In this document: positions 24,886 to 32,879 of the stretch, piece by piece | Layout of the letters: every line of letters starts with the position of its first letter | Numbering within the stretch: the first letter of the stretch is position 1 | NCBI GenBank assembly: GCA_017502305.1 | Contig: JAFVVG010000001.1 | Location: 1 to 32,879, forward strand | Direction of reading: 5' to 3' | DNA: 32,879 nt | From: Clostridia bacterium | Lineage (GTDB): Bacteria; Bacillota; Clostridia; Christensenellales; Aristaeellaceae | Translations under genes and position numbers: made by a program | Notes under the pieces: model-generated | What the model saw: only the letters and a program-made list of their open reading frames with translations | What the model was told of the DNA's origin: nothing | Database searches by the model: none

Positions 24886-25659
24886 ATGGCGAAGATTATT
24901 GCGATCACCAATCAGAAGGGCGGCGTGGGCAAGACGACGACCTCTGTGAATCTGACGGCGATTCTGGCGGATATGGGCATGCGTGTGCTGGTGGTGGACC
25001 TGGACCCCCAGGGCAACACCACCTCCGGCCTGGGCATGAAGGTAAAGGACCGCAGCATCTATGAGGTGCTCATGGGCCGTGAATCCATGAAAAAGTGCAT
25101 CCAGAAGACCGACGTGAAGGGCCTGGACATTGCCGGGGCGGACATCCGCCTGGCCGGCGCCGAGCTGGAGCTGGTGGCGGTGGAGCAGCGTGAGTTCCGC
25201 TTGAAGAATGCCCTGACCACCGTGCAGAAGGATTATGATTTTGTGTTCATCGACTGCCCGCCTTCCCTGAGCCTTTTGACGCTGAACGCGCTCACTGCCT
25301 GCGACCGGGTGCTGATCCCCATCCAGTGCGAGTATTACGCCCTGGAGGGCGTCACCAGCCTGATGAACACCGTCAGCCGTGTGAAGAAGACCTTCAACCC
25401 CGGCATCGATATCGAGGGCATTCTGCTCACCATGCTGGACGGCCGCACCAACCTGGGCCTGCAGGTGGTGGACGAGGTGAAGAAGCACTTCAAGAAGAAG
25501 ACCTTCGCCACCACCATTCCCCGCAACGTGCGCCTGGGCGAAGCACCCTCCCACGGCGAACCCATCCACGTATACGATCCCCGTTCCACCGGTGCCATGG
25601 CTTATCGGGCGCTGGCGGCGGAAGTCTTGGAACGCAACGGCATGAAGGCCAGAAAGTAA
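24886..25659 (+). CDS. parA: chromosome-partitioning ATPase ParA/Soj
   Basis: A 257-residue ParA-family ATPase that works with ParB on chromosome segregation. The deviant Walker A KGGVGKTTT begins at residue 11, followed by VLVVDLDPQGNTTSGLG and the Walker B-like FVFIDCPPSLSLLTLNA; the PRNVRLGEAPSHGEPI segment is characteristic of Soj. The ATG at 24886 is the natural family start, but no clear ribosome binding site precedes it, which is unusual in this window. parB follows 12 bases later. The genes next to it are not the usual rsmG/mnmG origin-region neighbours. Confidence 0.95.
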   Translation: MAKIIAITNQKGGVGKTTTSVNLTAILADMGMRVLVVDLDPQGNTTSGLGMKVKDRSIYEVLMGRESMKKCIQKTDVKGLDIAGADIRLAGAELELVAVEQREFRLKNALTTVQKDYDFVFIDCPPSLSLLTLNALTACDRVLIPIQCEYYALEGVTSLMNTVSRVKKTFNPGIDIEGILLTMLDGRTNLGLQVVDEVKKHFKKKTFATTIPRNVRLGEAPSHGEPIHVYDPRSTGAMAYRALAAEVLERNGMKARK

Positions 25660-25671
25660 GGAGAGACGATC

Positions 25672-26541
<870 letters not shown>

Positions 26542-26548
26542 CATACCA

Positions 26549-27232
26549 ATGAGTCAGATCCCTGAATTGCCCCGCTGGGACGGCCCCCTGTCCCATCCCT
26601 TCTACAGCAAGGTGGTCAAGCGTGTGCTGGACTTCCTGCTGGCACTGGTGCTGCTGGTGCCGGGCTGCATCGTGATGCTGCCCCTGGCCATCTGGGTGAA
26701 GCTGGATTCCCCCGGCCCGGTGTTCTACCGCGCCATCCGGGGCGGCTATCACAACAAGCCCTTCTATATTCTCAAGTTCCGCTCCATGGTGGTGGATGCA
26801 GACAAATCCGGCGGCTGCACGGCCCTCAACGACGACCGTGTGACCAAGGCTGGCAAGATCATGCGCCGGCTGAAGCTGGACGAACTGCCCCAGCTGTTCA
26901 ACATCATCAAGGGCGATATGTCCTTTGTGGGCCCCCGGCCGGAGCTTCTTCTTTACACTACCCAGTACACCAAGGAGCAGGAGTGCATCCTGTGGGTGCG
27001 CCCGGGCATTACCGATCGCTCCAGCATTGTGTACATCGCTCAGGATGAAATCGTGGGCGAGGAAAACCCGGTGGAGAACTTCGAGAAGTACATCCTGCCG
27101 GAGAAGAACCGCCTCCGCGTGGAGTATGCCCTGAACCAATCCTTCATGCTGGACATGCAGCTGTTTTTTGAGACCATTGGCGGCGTGTTCGGCAAGGCCA
27201 AGAAAATGGCCGATGAGCAGAAAGGAAAGTAA
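26549..27232 (+). CDS. bacterial sugar transferase (undecaprenyl-phosphate phosphoglycosyl transferase)
   Basis: A 227-residue monotopic phosphoglycosyl transferase that moves a sugar phosphate from a nucleotide sugar to undecaprenyl phosphate, the first step of exported glycan assembly. It has one hydrophobic re-entrant helix (VLDFLLALVLLVPGCIVML), SPGPVFYRAIRGG, the KFRSMVVDAD segment, then KLDELPQLFNIIKGDMSFVG and PRPEL, which are signature motifs of the family. The short length lacks the extra N-terminal helices of WbaP/WcaJ proteins. The start at 26549 has TGGAGGAG about 11 bases upstream; a longer frame would run into parB. The next gene starts 3 bases after its stop. Confidence 0.93.
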   Translation: MSQIPELPRWDGPLSHPFYSKVVKRVLDFLLALVLLVPGCIVMLPLAIWVKLDSPGPVFYRAIRGGYHNKPFYILKFRSMVVDADKSGGCTALNDDRVTKAGKIMRRLKLDELPQLFNIIKGDMSFVGPRPELLLYTTQYTKEQECILWVRPGITDRSSIVYIAQDEIVGEENPVENFEKYILPEKNRLRVEYALNQSFMLDMQLFFETIGGVFGKAKKMADEQKGK

Positions 27233-27234
27233 GC

Positions 27235-28119
27235 ATGCCTGATTATGCTTCCTATACCGAAAAAACCCACGCGGCCTTTGGCGGTGAGTTCATTGACGTG
27301 AGCGACCCCAAGGTGCTGGCGTGGCTGATCCGCCGCCACGGCCTGGAGATGACCCACATCAGCCGGGGCAGCCACATTGGCGCGATTTTCTCCGTGGCGG
27401 AGGTGGTGGCCACGCTGTATACCGGCGTGCTGCACGTGAATCCCGCCGATCCCGCCATGCCTGACCGTGACCGGCTGGTCTATTCCAAGGGCCACGCCGG
27501 CGCGGCGGTGTATGCTGCCCTGGCGGAGCAGGGTTTCTTCCCGGTGGAGGAACTGAGCACCCACTATGCCAATGGCTCACGGCTTTCCGGCCATGTGAGC
27601 CACAAGGGCATTCCCGGCGTGGAATTCTCCACGGGCAGCCTGGGCCACGGCCTGGCGGTGGCTGCCGGCATGGCCATGGGCGCCAAGCTGGATAAGGCCG
27701 CCTGGCGCACATACGCTGTGCTGGGCGACGGCGAGTGCGACGAGGGCTCCGTGTGGGAGGCTGCGCTGCAGGCCCACCAGTTCAAGCTGGATAACCTCAT
27801 CGCCGTGGTGGATCACAACAGGATGCAGTCCCTGGACTTCTGCGAAAATACCCTGGCCCTGGAGCCCTTTGCCGATAAGTGGCGCGACTTTGGCTGGAAC
27901 GTGATCGTGGCAGACGGCCATGACACGGACGCCCTGCAGGCCGCCTTTGCCCAGGCCAAGGATAATCTGGGCACGGAAAAGCCTACCGTTATCATTGCCG
28001 AAACCACCAAGGGCAAGGGCGTATCCTTTATGGAAAACAATATTCTGTGGCACTATCGTACGCCCCAGGGCGAGGAATACGAAGCGGCGCTGAAGGAACT
28101 GGAGGCACAGCGGCCATGA
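27235..28119 (+). CDS. transketolase, N-terminal subunit
   Basis: A 294-residue thiamine-diphosphate-binding half of a split transketolase. SRGSHIGAIFSVAEV and SKGHAGAA carry the conserved His residues, GSLGHGLAVAAGMA lines the cofactor, and GDGECDEGSVWEAA with a later Asn gives the GDG...N thiamine diphosphate motif. It pairs with the downstream subunit, overlapping it by 4 bases (ATGA). Split transketolases occur in both central metabolism and glycan-precursor loci. The sugar transferase upstream and LicD downstream favour a precursor role, but this is inference. Confidence 0.92.
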   Translation: MPDYASYTEKTHAAFGGEFIDVSDPKVLAWLIRRHGLEMTHISRGSHIGAIFSVAEVVATLYTGVLHVNPADPAMPDRDRLVYSKGHAGAAVYAALAEQGFFPVEELSTHYANGSRLSGHVSHKGIPGVEFSTGSLGHGLAVAAGMAMGAKLDKAAWRTYAVLGDGECDEGSVWEAALQAHQFKLDNLIAVVDHNRMQSLDFCENTLALEPFADKWRDFGWNVIVADGHDTDALQAAFAQAKDNLGTEKPTVIIAETTKGKGVSFMENNILWHYRTPQGEEYEAALKELEAQRP

Positions 28120-29042
28120 GAGACGCATTCACCCGGGCCCTGATGCGGGAAGCCGCCAGGGATCCCAAGCTGACGCTGGTTACCGGCGATTTGGGCTTTG
28201 GCGTGCTGAAGCCCTTCTGGGAAACGTATCCCGACCAGTTCATCAACGCCGGCATTGCCGAGCAGGCCATGACCGGCCTGGCCGCGGGCCTGGCACGCAC
28301 CGGCCGCACGGTGCTGACCTACTCCATCGGCAATTTCCCCACCCTGCGCTGCCTGGAGCAGATCCGCAATGACTGCGCCTATCACGACGCCAATGTGAAG
28401 GTGGTGTGCGTGGGCGGCGGCTTTGTGTATGGCAGCCTGGGCATGAGCCACCACGCCACCGAGGACATGGCCATTCTCCGCGCCCTGCCCGGTGTGACGG
28501 TGTTCACCCCCGGCGATCCCCATGAGGTGGGGGCCATTGTGCCCATCATGCTGAAAACTCCCGGCACCTGCTATCTGCGCCTGGGCCGGGGCGGCGAGCC
28601 CTATCTGCATGAAGGGCCGCTTGAGGACTGGCAGATCCCCAAGGCGCTCACCATGCGTGAAGGCACCGACGTGGCGCTGCTCTCCGCCGGCGGCATCATG
28701 ACCCAGACGCTGGGCGCCGCCGACATGCTGGCGGAAAAGGGTATCTCTGCCGAGGTGGTGTCCTTCCCCTGCATCAAGCCCATTGATACGGATAAAATCG
28801 CCCAGCTGGCTTCACGCTTCCGCCACATTGTGACGGTGGAGGAGCACAGCGTTGTGGGCGGCTTCGGCTCCGCCGTCAGCGAGGTGCTGGCGGAGATGGG
28901 CACGGGCTGCAGGCTGCACCGCATCGGCATGCCGGACGTGTACTCCTGCATTGTGGGTACGCAGCAGTACCTGCGGAGCGAATATCAAATGGATGACAAG
29001 GCCATCTGCGAAAGAACGCTTGCATGGCTCGGAGGTCAGTAA
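28116..29042 (+). CDS. transketolase, C-terminal subunit
   Basis: A 308-residue Pyr-domain and C-terminal half of the split transketolase. TLVTGDLGFGVLKPF, then INAGIAEQAMTGLAAGLA with the catalytic glutamate in AEQ, SHHATEDMAILRALPG, and the C-terminal TVEEHSVVGGFGSAVSE are typical. The ATG at 28116 overlaps the stop of the N-terminal subunit, with AACTGGAGG upstream. The LicD gene starts on its stop codon (TAATG). Confidence 0.93.
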   Translation: MRDAFTRALMREAARDPKLTLVTGDLGFGVLKPFWETYPDQFINAGIAEQAMTGLAAGLARTGRTVLTYSIGNFPTLRCLEQIRNDCAYHDANVKVVCVGGGFVYGSLGMSHHATEDMAILRALPGVTVFTPGDPHEVGAIVPIMLKTPGTCYLRLGRGGEPYLHEGPLEDWQIPKALTMREGTDVALLSAGGIMTQTLGAADMLAEKGISAEVVSFPCIKPIDTDKIAQLASRFRHIVTVEEHSVVGGFGSAVSEVLAEMGTGCRLHRIGMPDVYSCIVGTQQYLRSEYQMDDKAICERTLAWLGGQ

Positions 29043-29788
29043 TGGAAGAAAAGAAGCTGTCCCTGGAGGAAATCCACGAGGAGCTGCTCTGCCAGCTGAG
29101 GGACATTGTGGTCATCTGCGATCGCCACGGCATTGAATACAACATGATGTGCGGCAGCCTCCTGGGCGCGGTGCGCCACAAGGGGTTTATCCCGTGGGAT
29201 GACGACATTGACCTGCTCATCACCCGCGAGAATTTCGAGAAGCTGCGCAAGATCTATCCTCAGGAGTGCGACAAGCGCTTTGAGCTCACCTACCTGAACA
29301 CCTGGACGCCCCGTGTTATGAACCGGGATCCTGAAAAGGCCGCTGCCTTCACGGATTTCTTCATCCTGGATTCCGTGCCCGCCGAGGGCTGGAAGCGCAA
29401 GTGGTGGTTCCTGAAGCTGCATATCCTGCAGGGCATGATGAAGAAAAATGTGGATTACAGCCGCTTCAGCCTGAAGAACAAAATCCTGCTCTGGGGCACC
29501 CACATCCTTGGCCTGCCCTTTTCCACGGCGTGGAAATCCAGGATGTATGAGAAGATTTCCACCCAGAATCCCGCCGGCAGCGACCTGTGCATGAGCAACG
29601 GCGCCTTCGAACTGATGATGCACATCTGGCATCCGGAGCAGTTTGAGGAAAAGATCACCGTGAAGTTCGAGGACGTGGACGTGCTGATCCCCGCCAGGCA
29701 CGACGAAGTGCTGACGATCCTTTTCGGCCCTGACTATATGACGCCGCCGCCGCCGGAAGAGCGGGTGGCCAAGCACCTGGATATTTAA
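29042..29788 (+). CDS. LicD-family protein (phosphotransferase acting on glycans)
   Basis: A 248-residue nucleotidyltransferase-fold protein. The hallmark GSLLGAVRHKGFIPWDDDID contains the Gly-Ser and paired Asp metal site. LicD proteins transfer phosphocholine or related phospho-groups onto teichoic acids and surface sugars in characterised cases; the group used here is not known. The start at 29042 has GGAGGT 5 bases upstream and couples to the transketolase stop; an ATG 18 bases earlier is less likely. It is the last gene of the run from parA. Confidence 0.9.
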   Translation: MEEKKLSLEEIHEELLCQLRDIVVICDRHGIEYNMMCGSLLGAVRHKGFIPWDDDIDLLITRENFEKLRKIYPQECDKRFELTYLNTWTPRVMNRDPEKAAAFTDFFILDSVPAEGWKRKWWFLKLHILQGMMKKNVDYSRFSLKNKILLWGTHILGLPFSTAWKSRMYEKISTQNPAGSDLCMSNGAFELMMHIWHPEQFEEKITVKFEDVDVLIPARHDEVLTILFGPDYMTPPPPEERVAKHLDI

Positions 29789-29791
29789 TCT

Positions 29792-29803
29792 GGAATGATG
29801 AAT
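29792..29803. repeat. GGAATGATGAAT repeat, second copy
   Basis: An exact 12-base copy of the element at 15018-15029, again in an intergenic gap; the following bases (GGAATGAAATG) partly repeat it. Confidence 0.45.
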
Positions 29804-29840
29804 TCGGAATGAAATGTGGGCAGGAGGCTGTGAAATACCA

Positions 29841-30650
29841 ATGGAAATGACTTTCTGCCCGCTGTATTCCGGGTCCAGCGGGAATGCGCTGTTTGTGCAG
29901 GCAGGGCAGACACGGGTGCTGATTGACGCAGGCAAGAGCGGTAAAATACTGACGGATGCCCTGCGGCTCATCGGCGTGGAACCGGAGACGCTGGACGCGA
30001 TCCTCATCACCCACGAGCACAGCGACCATATCGCCGGCGCGGGGGTCATGGCCCGCAAGTACCATATACCGGTGTACGCCACCGAAGGGACCTGGGCTGC
30101 CATGGACAGGAAGCTGGGCGCTGTGGCGCCGGAGCTTCGCTGCACGTTTGACAGATCCCAGGATTTTTACCTGGGCCAATTGGGGGTGGCGCCCTTTGCC
30201 ATTCCCCACGACGCGGCGGACCCTGTGGGCTACCGGCTGTGGTGCGGCAGCGTGAGCATTGCCACCGCCACGGACCTGGGGTATTTTTCAAAATCCGTGC
30301 GGGACGCGGTGGCGGGCAGCAGCCTGGTGCTGCTGGAAAGCAACCACGACCCGGATATGCTGTTGCAGAATCCCCATTATTCCGCCCGTCTGAAGCAGCG
30401 CATTCTTTCCAATAAAGGCCACCTGAGCAATGAAAGCTGCGCCAACGCCCTTGTGCAGCTGGTGGAAAGCGGCGTGCATAATGTGATCCTGGGCCATCTC
30501 AGCGGGGAAAACAACCTGCCGGAGCTGGCCCTGCAGACCAGCGAGAACCGGGCCGAGGAGGCGGGCATCCGCCTGGGCTATGACCTGAGCCTGGACCTGG
30601 CCTGGCGCGACCGGGTGGGCGGCGTGTATACGCTGAAAGAAGGTGGCTGA
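29841..30650 (+). CDS. MBL-fold metallohydrolase, WalJ/YycJ-like
   Basis: A 269-residue metallo-beta-lactamase-fold protein. SGSSGNALFV, VLIDAG, THEHSDHIAGAGVMARKY, IPHDAADPVGY and LLESNHDPDML follow the order and wording of Bacillus WalJ (YycJ), including the HxHxDH metal site. WalJ belongs to the wal operon in Bacillus and is thought to be a nuclease-like hydrolase linked to cell-wall or DNA control. Here it lies about 18 kb from the WalR-like operon. The ATG at 29841 is chosen though AGGAGG (29822-29827) is 13 bases away. The next gene overlaps its end by 8 bases. Confidence 0.88.
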   Translation: MEMTFCPLYSGSSGNALFVQAGQTRVLIDAGKSGKILTDALRLIGVEPETLDAILITHEHSDHIAGAGVMARKYHIPVYATEGTWAAMDRKLGAVAPELRCTFDRSQDFYLGQLGVAPFAIPHDAADPVGYRLWCGSVSIATATDLGYFSKSVRDAVAGSSLVLLESNHDPDMLLQNPHYSARLKQRILSNKGHLSNESCANALVQLVESGVHNVILGHLSGENNLPELALQTSENRAEEAGIRLGYDLSLDLAWRDRVGGVYTLKEGG

Positions 30651-31464
30651 CATCAACGGCAAGACCCGCAAAGCTCTGCTGGTAACCCTGGGGGTGATGC
30701 TCCTGCGGCTGCCGGTGGGGTGGGGGATTCAGCTTTTGCTGCCCAACCCGGAGGGTGATCCGGCCATTTTTTATGCCGCGCTGATCCTGCAGGAAACCCT
30801 TTTGTGGGGCCTGCCGGCGCTGCTCCTGCTGCCCTGGCGCAGCCGCCGCCTGGCGGTGCGGAGCAAATGTGGCAATCTGTGCGTGGCGGCAGTGTTCATG
30901 GGCCTGGCGGCTCAATGGGCGCTGATGGCGCTGACGCCCCGGTGGGTGGCATTCACCGGCGCCAGTCAGGCGGCGATTATGCTGCCGCAGAATGAAATCC
31001 AATGGGCGCTGGCGGTGCTGGCCCTGGTGGTGATTCCGGCTGTAACAGAGGAGGCCTTCTTCCGGGGCGGCCTGCTCACCGGCCTGTGCGACACCACGAG
31101 CGCCCTGAACGCCACCCTGTTGACCACGGTGATCTTCGCGCTGATGCACGGCTCCCTGGCAGGCTTCCCGGCCCACATGGCGGTAAGCCTTCTGTGTACG
31201 CTGGCCATGATGACCAAGGGCAGGCTGCGGGCGCCCATTATCCTTCATATGTGCTACAACGGCGCGGCGCTGCTTTTGCGGGATGTTTCCCCAGCGCTGA
31301 CGCCTGTGCTGCCCCTGGCGCTGATGCTGGCGGCCCTTGTGCTGTGGATGCTCTCCCGGATTCTCTGGCGGGGGCGCTACCGCAGGGTTTCCTGGCAGGA
31401 GGGCGTCATGCTGGGCGTGATCATCCTTGGCGCGGCGGCCATGTATTTACCTGAGATTCTTTGA
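30643..31464 (+). CDS. CPBP-family intramembrane metalloprotease
   Basis: A 273-residue membrane protein with about seven hydrophobic segments. The three metal-binding motifs of the CPBP/Abi (CAAX-like) family are intact: EEAFFRGGLL (Glu-Glu and Arg), the His in FALMHGSLAGFPAH, and the final HMCYN motif. Family members cleave prenylated or bacteriocin-related substrates or provide self-immunity; the target is not evident. It starts with GTG at 30643, overlapping the WalJ-like gene, with a weak AAGAAGG site; no other good start is close. No bacteriocin gene is nearby. Confidence 0.88.
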   Translation: MADINGKTRKALLVTLGVMLLRLPVGWGIQLLLPNPEGDPAIFYAALILQETLLWGLPALLLLPWRSRRLAVRSKCGNLCVAAVFMGLAAQWALMALTPRWVAFTGASQAAIMLPQNEIQWALAVLALVVIPAVTEEAFFRGGLLTGLCDTTSALNATLLTTVIFALMHGSLAGFPAHMAVSLLCTLAMMTKGRLRAPIILHMCYNGAALLLRDVSPALTPVLPLALMLAALVLWMLSRILWRGRYRRVSWQEGVMLGVIILGAAAMYLPEIL

Positions 31465-31482
31465 TAGCATTGGGGTGAAACC

Positions 31483-32879
31483 ATGATTCTTTTATCGCTG
31501 CAGGGCGTGCAGAAAAGCTTTGGAACCAACGAGGTGCTGCGGGACGCGTCCCTGACCCTGCAGGACGGTGAACGCATGGGTCTGGTGGGCGTGAACGGCT
31601 GCGGCAAATCCACGCTGATGAAGATCATCGCCGGGATTGAATCATCCGACGGCGGCACCATCACCATGCAGAAGGGCCTCAAGCTGGGCTACCTGGCCCA
31701 GCAGGGCGAGGTGGGCGAAAACCGCACCGTGCTGGAGGAGCTGGAAAGCGTCTTCGACCCGGTGGTGCAGATGGAGCAGCAGCTCCGCGACCTGGAGCAG
31801 CAGATGGCCGAGGTGGGCTCCGACGAAACCATGCTCCGCCGCCTGGGCAGCCAGTATGACCAATTGACCCGCGAGTTTGAGCGCCGTAACGGCTATGGCT
31901 GGCGCTCCACGGTGCAGGGCGTATTGGCGGGCCTGGGCTTCCGCAAGGATCAGCAGGGGCAGTTGGCCAGCCTGCTTTCCGGCGGCGAGCGTACCCGCCT
32001 GTGCCTGGGCCGCATGCTGCTTACCGAGCCCGACCTGCTCCTCCTGGACGAGCCCACCAAACACCTGGACCTGAAGTCCATCGCCTGGCTGGAGGATTAC
32101 CTGCGCTCCTACAAGGGCGCGGTACTGCTCATCAGCCATGACCGATATTTCATGGATCACGTTTGCGACAGAATGTGCGAATTGCTGCTGGGCGCCACCG
32201 AATGCTACGATGGCAATTACACCCAATACATGGAGCAGCGCACCGAGCGCTTCGAGATCCGCATGAAGGCCTATGAGCTCCAGCAGAAGGAGATCGCCCG
32301 GCAGGAGGCCATTATTGCCCGCTACCGGCAGTTCAACCGTGAGAAGTCGATCCGCCTGGCGGAAAGCCGGGAGAAGCGGCTGGAGAAGATCGAGCGCCTG
32401 GAAAAGCCCAAGGACGAAAGCGCCATCCGCTTCAAGTTTGACATCCGCCGCCGCACCGGCGAGGATGTGCTGATGGTGGAGGAACTGAAGAAGGGCTTCG
32501 ACGGCCGGGTGCTCTTCGACCATGTGAAGATGCACCTGCGGGCCGGCGACCGCATTGCCCTCATCGGCGACAACGGCGTGGGCAAATCAACGCTGTTCAA
32601 ATGTCTTATTGGCGAACAGAAGCCCGACAACGGCACCATCCGCCTGGGAGCAGGCGTGGACATTGGTTACTATGACCAGCACCAGGCAGGCCTGCACGAG
32701 AATAAAACCGTGCTGGATGAGGTGTGGGATGACTTCCGCCGCCTGGACCAGACAGAGGTCCGGGGCGCACTGGGCCTGTTCCTGTTCACGGGGGACGAGG
32801 TGCTCATGCCCATCAGCACCCTTTCCGGTGGCGAGAAGGGCCGTGTGGCCCTGACCAAGCTGATGCTCCGCAAGGATAA
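31483..32879 (+). CDS. ABC-F family ATPase (3' truncated)
   Basis: A ribosome-associated type of ABC-F protein, with 465 residues before the frame runs off the window. Two ATPase domains: Walker A GVNGCGKST and GDNGVGKST, signatures LSGGERTRL and LSGGEKGRV. Between them is a charged linker rich in Arg, Glu and Lys (from about MEQQRTERFEI onward). No membrane segments. The first Walker B reads LLLLDEPTKHLD, with Lys where nearly all ABC-F proteins have Asn. Members rescue stalled ribosomes or protect them from antibiotics; which applies here cannot be told. The ATG at 31483 has TTGGGGTGAAA just upstream. The frame continues past the last base. Confidence 0.93.
   Translation, partial: MILLSLQGVQKSFGTNEVLRDASLTLQDGERMGLVGVNGCGKSTLMKIIAGIESSDGGTITMQKGLKLGYLAQQGEVGENRTVLEELESVFDPVVQMEQQLRDLEQQMAEVGSDETMLRRLGSQYDQLTREFERRNGYGWRSTVQGVLAGLGFRKDQQGQLASLLSGGERTRLCLGRMLLTEPDLLLLDEPTKHLDLKSIAWLEDYLRSYKGAVLLISHDRYFMDHVCDRMCELLLGATECYDGNYTQYMEQRTERFEIRMKAYELQQKEIARQEAIIARYRQFNREKSIRLAESREKRLEKIERLEKPKDESAIRFKFDIRRRTGEDVLMVEELKKGFDGRVLFDHVKMHLRAGDRIALIGDNGVGKSTLFKCLIGEQKPDNGTIRLGAGVDIGYYDQHQAGLHENKTVLDEVWDDFRRLDQTEVRGALGLFLFTGDEVLMPISTLSGGEKGRVALTKLMLRKD

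Noticed and set aside
27428..27443. parS-like sequence around CACGTG in the transketolase gene
   Set aside because: Only 12 of 16 positions match the parS consensus; codon use explains it. A similar 11-of-16 match occurs in metF near 24165.
30643..31464. CPBP protease as bacteriocin immunity protein
   Set aside because: No bacteriocin or processing gene is in view; the family has many roles.

Overview
This is about 33 kb of GC-rich DNA from a bacterial chromosome, densely packed with short intergenic gaps and many ATGA-type overlaps. A ClpC with a UVR-type middle region, a WalR-like response regulator, a WalJ-like hydrolase, GerMN lipoproteins and a Soj/Spo0J pair point to Bacillota. A high-GC member of class Clostridia is most likely; the family cannot be fixed from this window. 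No tRNA, rRNA, insertion sequence, phage gene or CRISPR array was seen. The genes at both window edges are cut.

Layout. (1) 3-4398, plus strand: truncated clpC, a flavodoxin-like protein and a glycogen debranching enzyme, closed by a bidirectional terminator. (2) 4444-11600, minus strand, reading leftward: WalR-like regulator, sensor kinase, two GerMN lipoproteins, a membrane protein resembling a degenerate P-type ATPase fragment, then HtrA with its own promoter. This resembles a remodelled wal operon. (3) 11692-13931, minus: an ABC-2 exporter (ATPase and permease) plus an orphan MacB/LolD-type ATPase. (4) 14091-15681, minus: an M19 dipeptidase and rpiB, separated by a strongly palindromic 244-base gap. 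(5) 15796-17378, plus: ATPase and permease of a zinc/manganese-type ABC importer. (6) 17445-21865, plus: a periplasmic-type solute-binding protein followed by a membrane GGDEF-EAL protein, probably one sensing unit. (7) 21951-24773, plus: a two-part glycosyltransferase-like protein, a hotdog acyl-CoA thioesterase and metF, closed by a clear terminator. (8) 24886-29788, plus: parA, parB, a bacterial sugar transferase, split transketolase subunits and LicD, apparently one operon. (9) 29841-32879, plus: a WalJ-like hydrolase, a CPBP membrane protease and a truncated ABC-F ATPase.

How the genes may work together. Much of the window concerns the cell envelope and its stress responses. The strongest unusual leads are three. 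The WalRK-like operon carries GerMN lipoproteins and a pseudo-ATPase where Bacillus has walH and walI, and has WalR-type half-sites phased by 11 bases at its promoter. The solute-binding protein is paired with a c-di-GMP enzyme instead of a transporter. Chromosome-partition genes are joined to glycan genes in one apparent transcript. All functional statements rest on reading motifs by eye; no database search was run.
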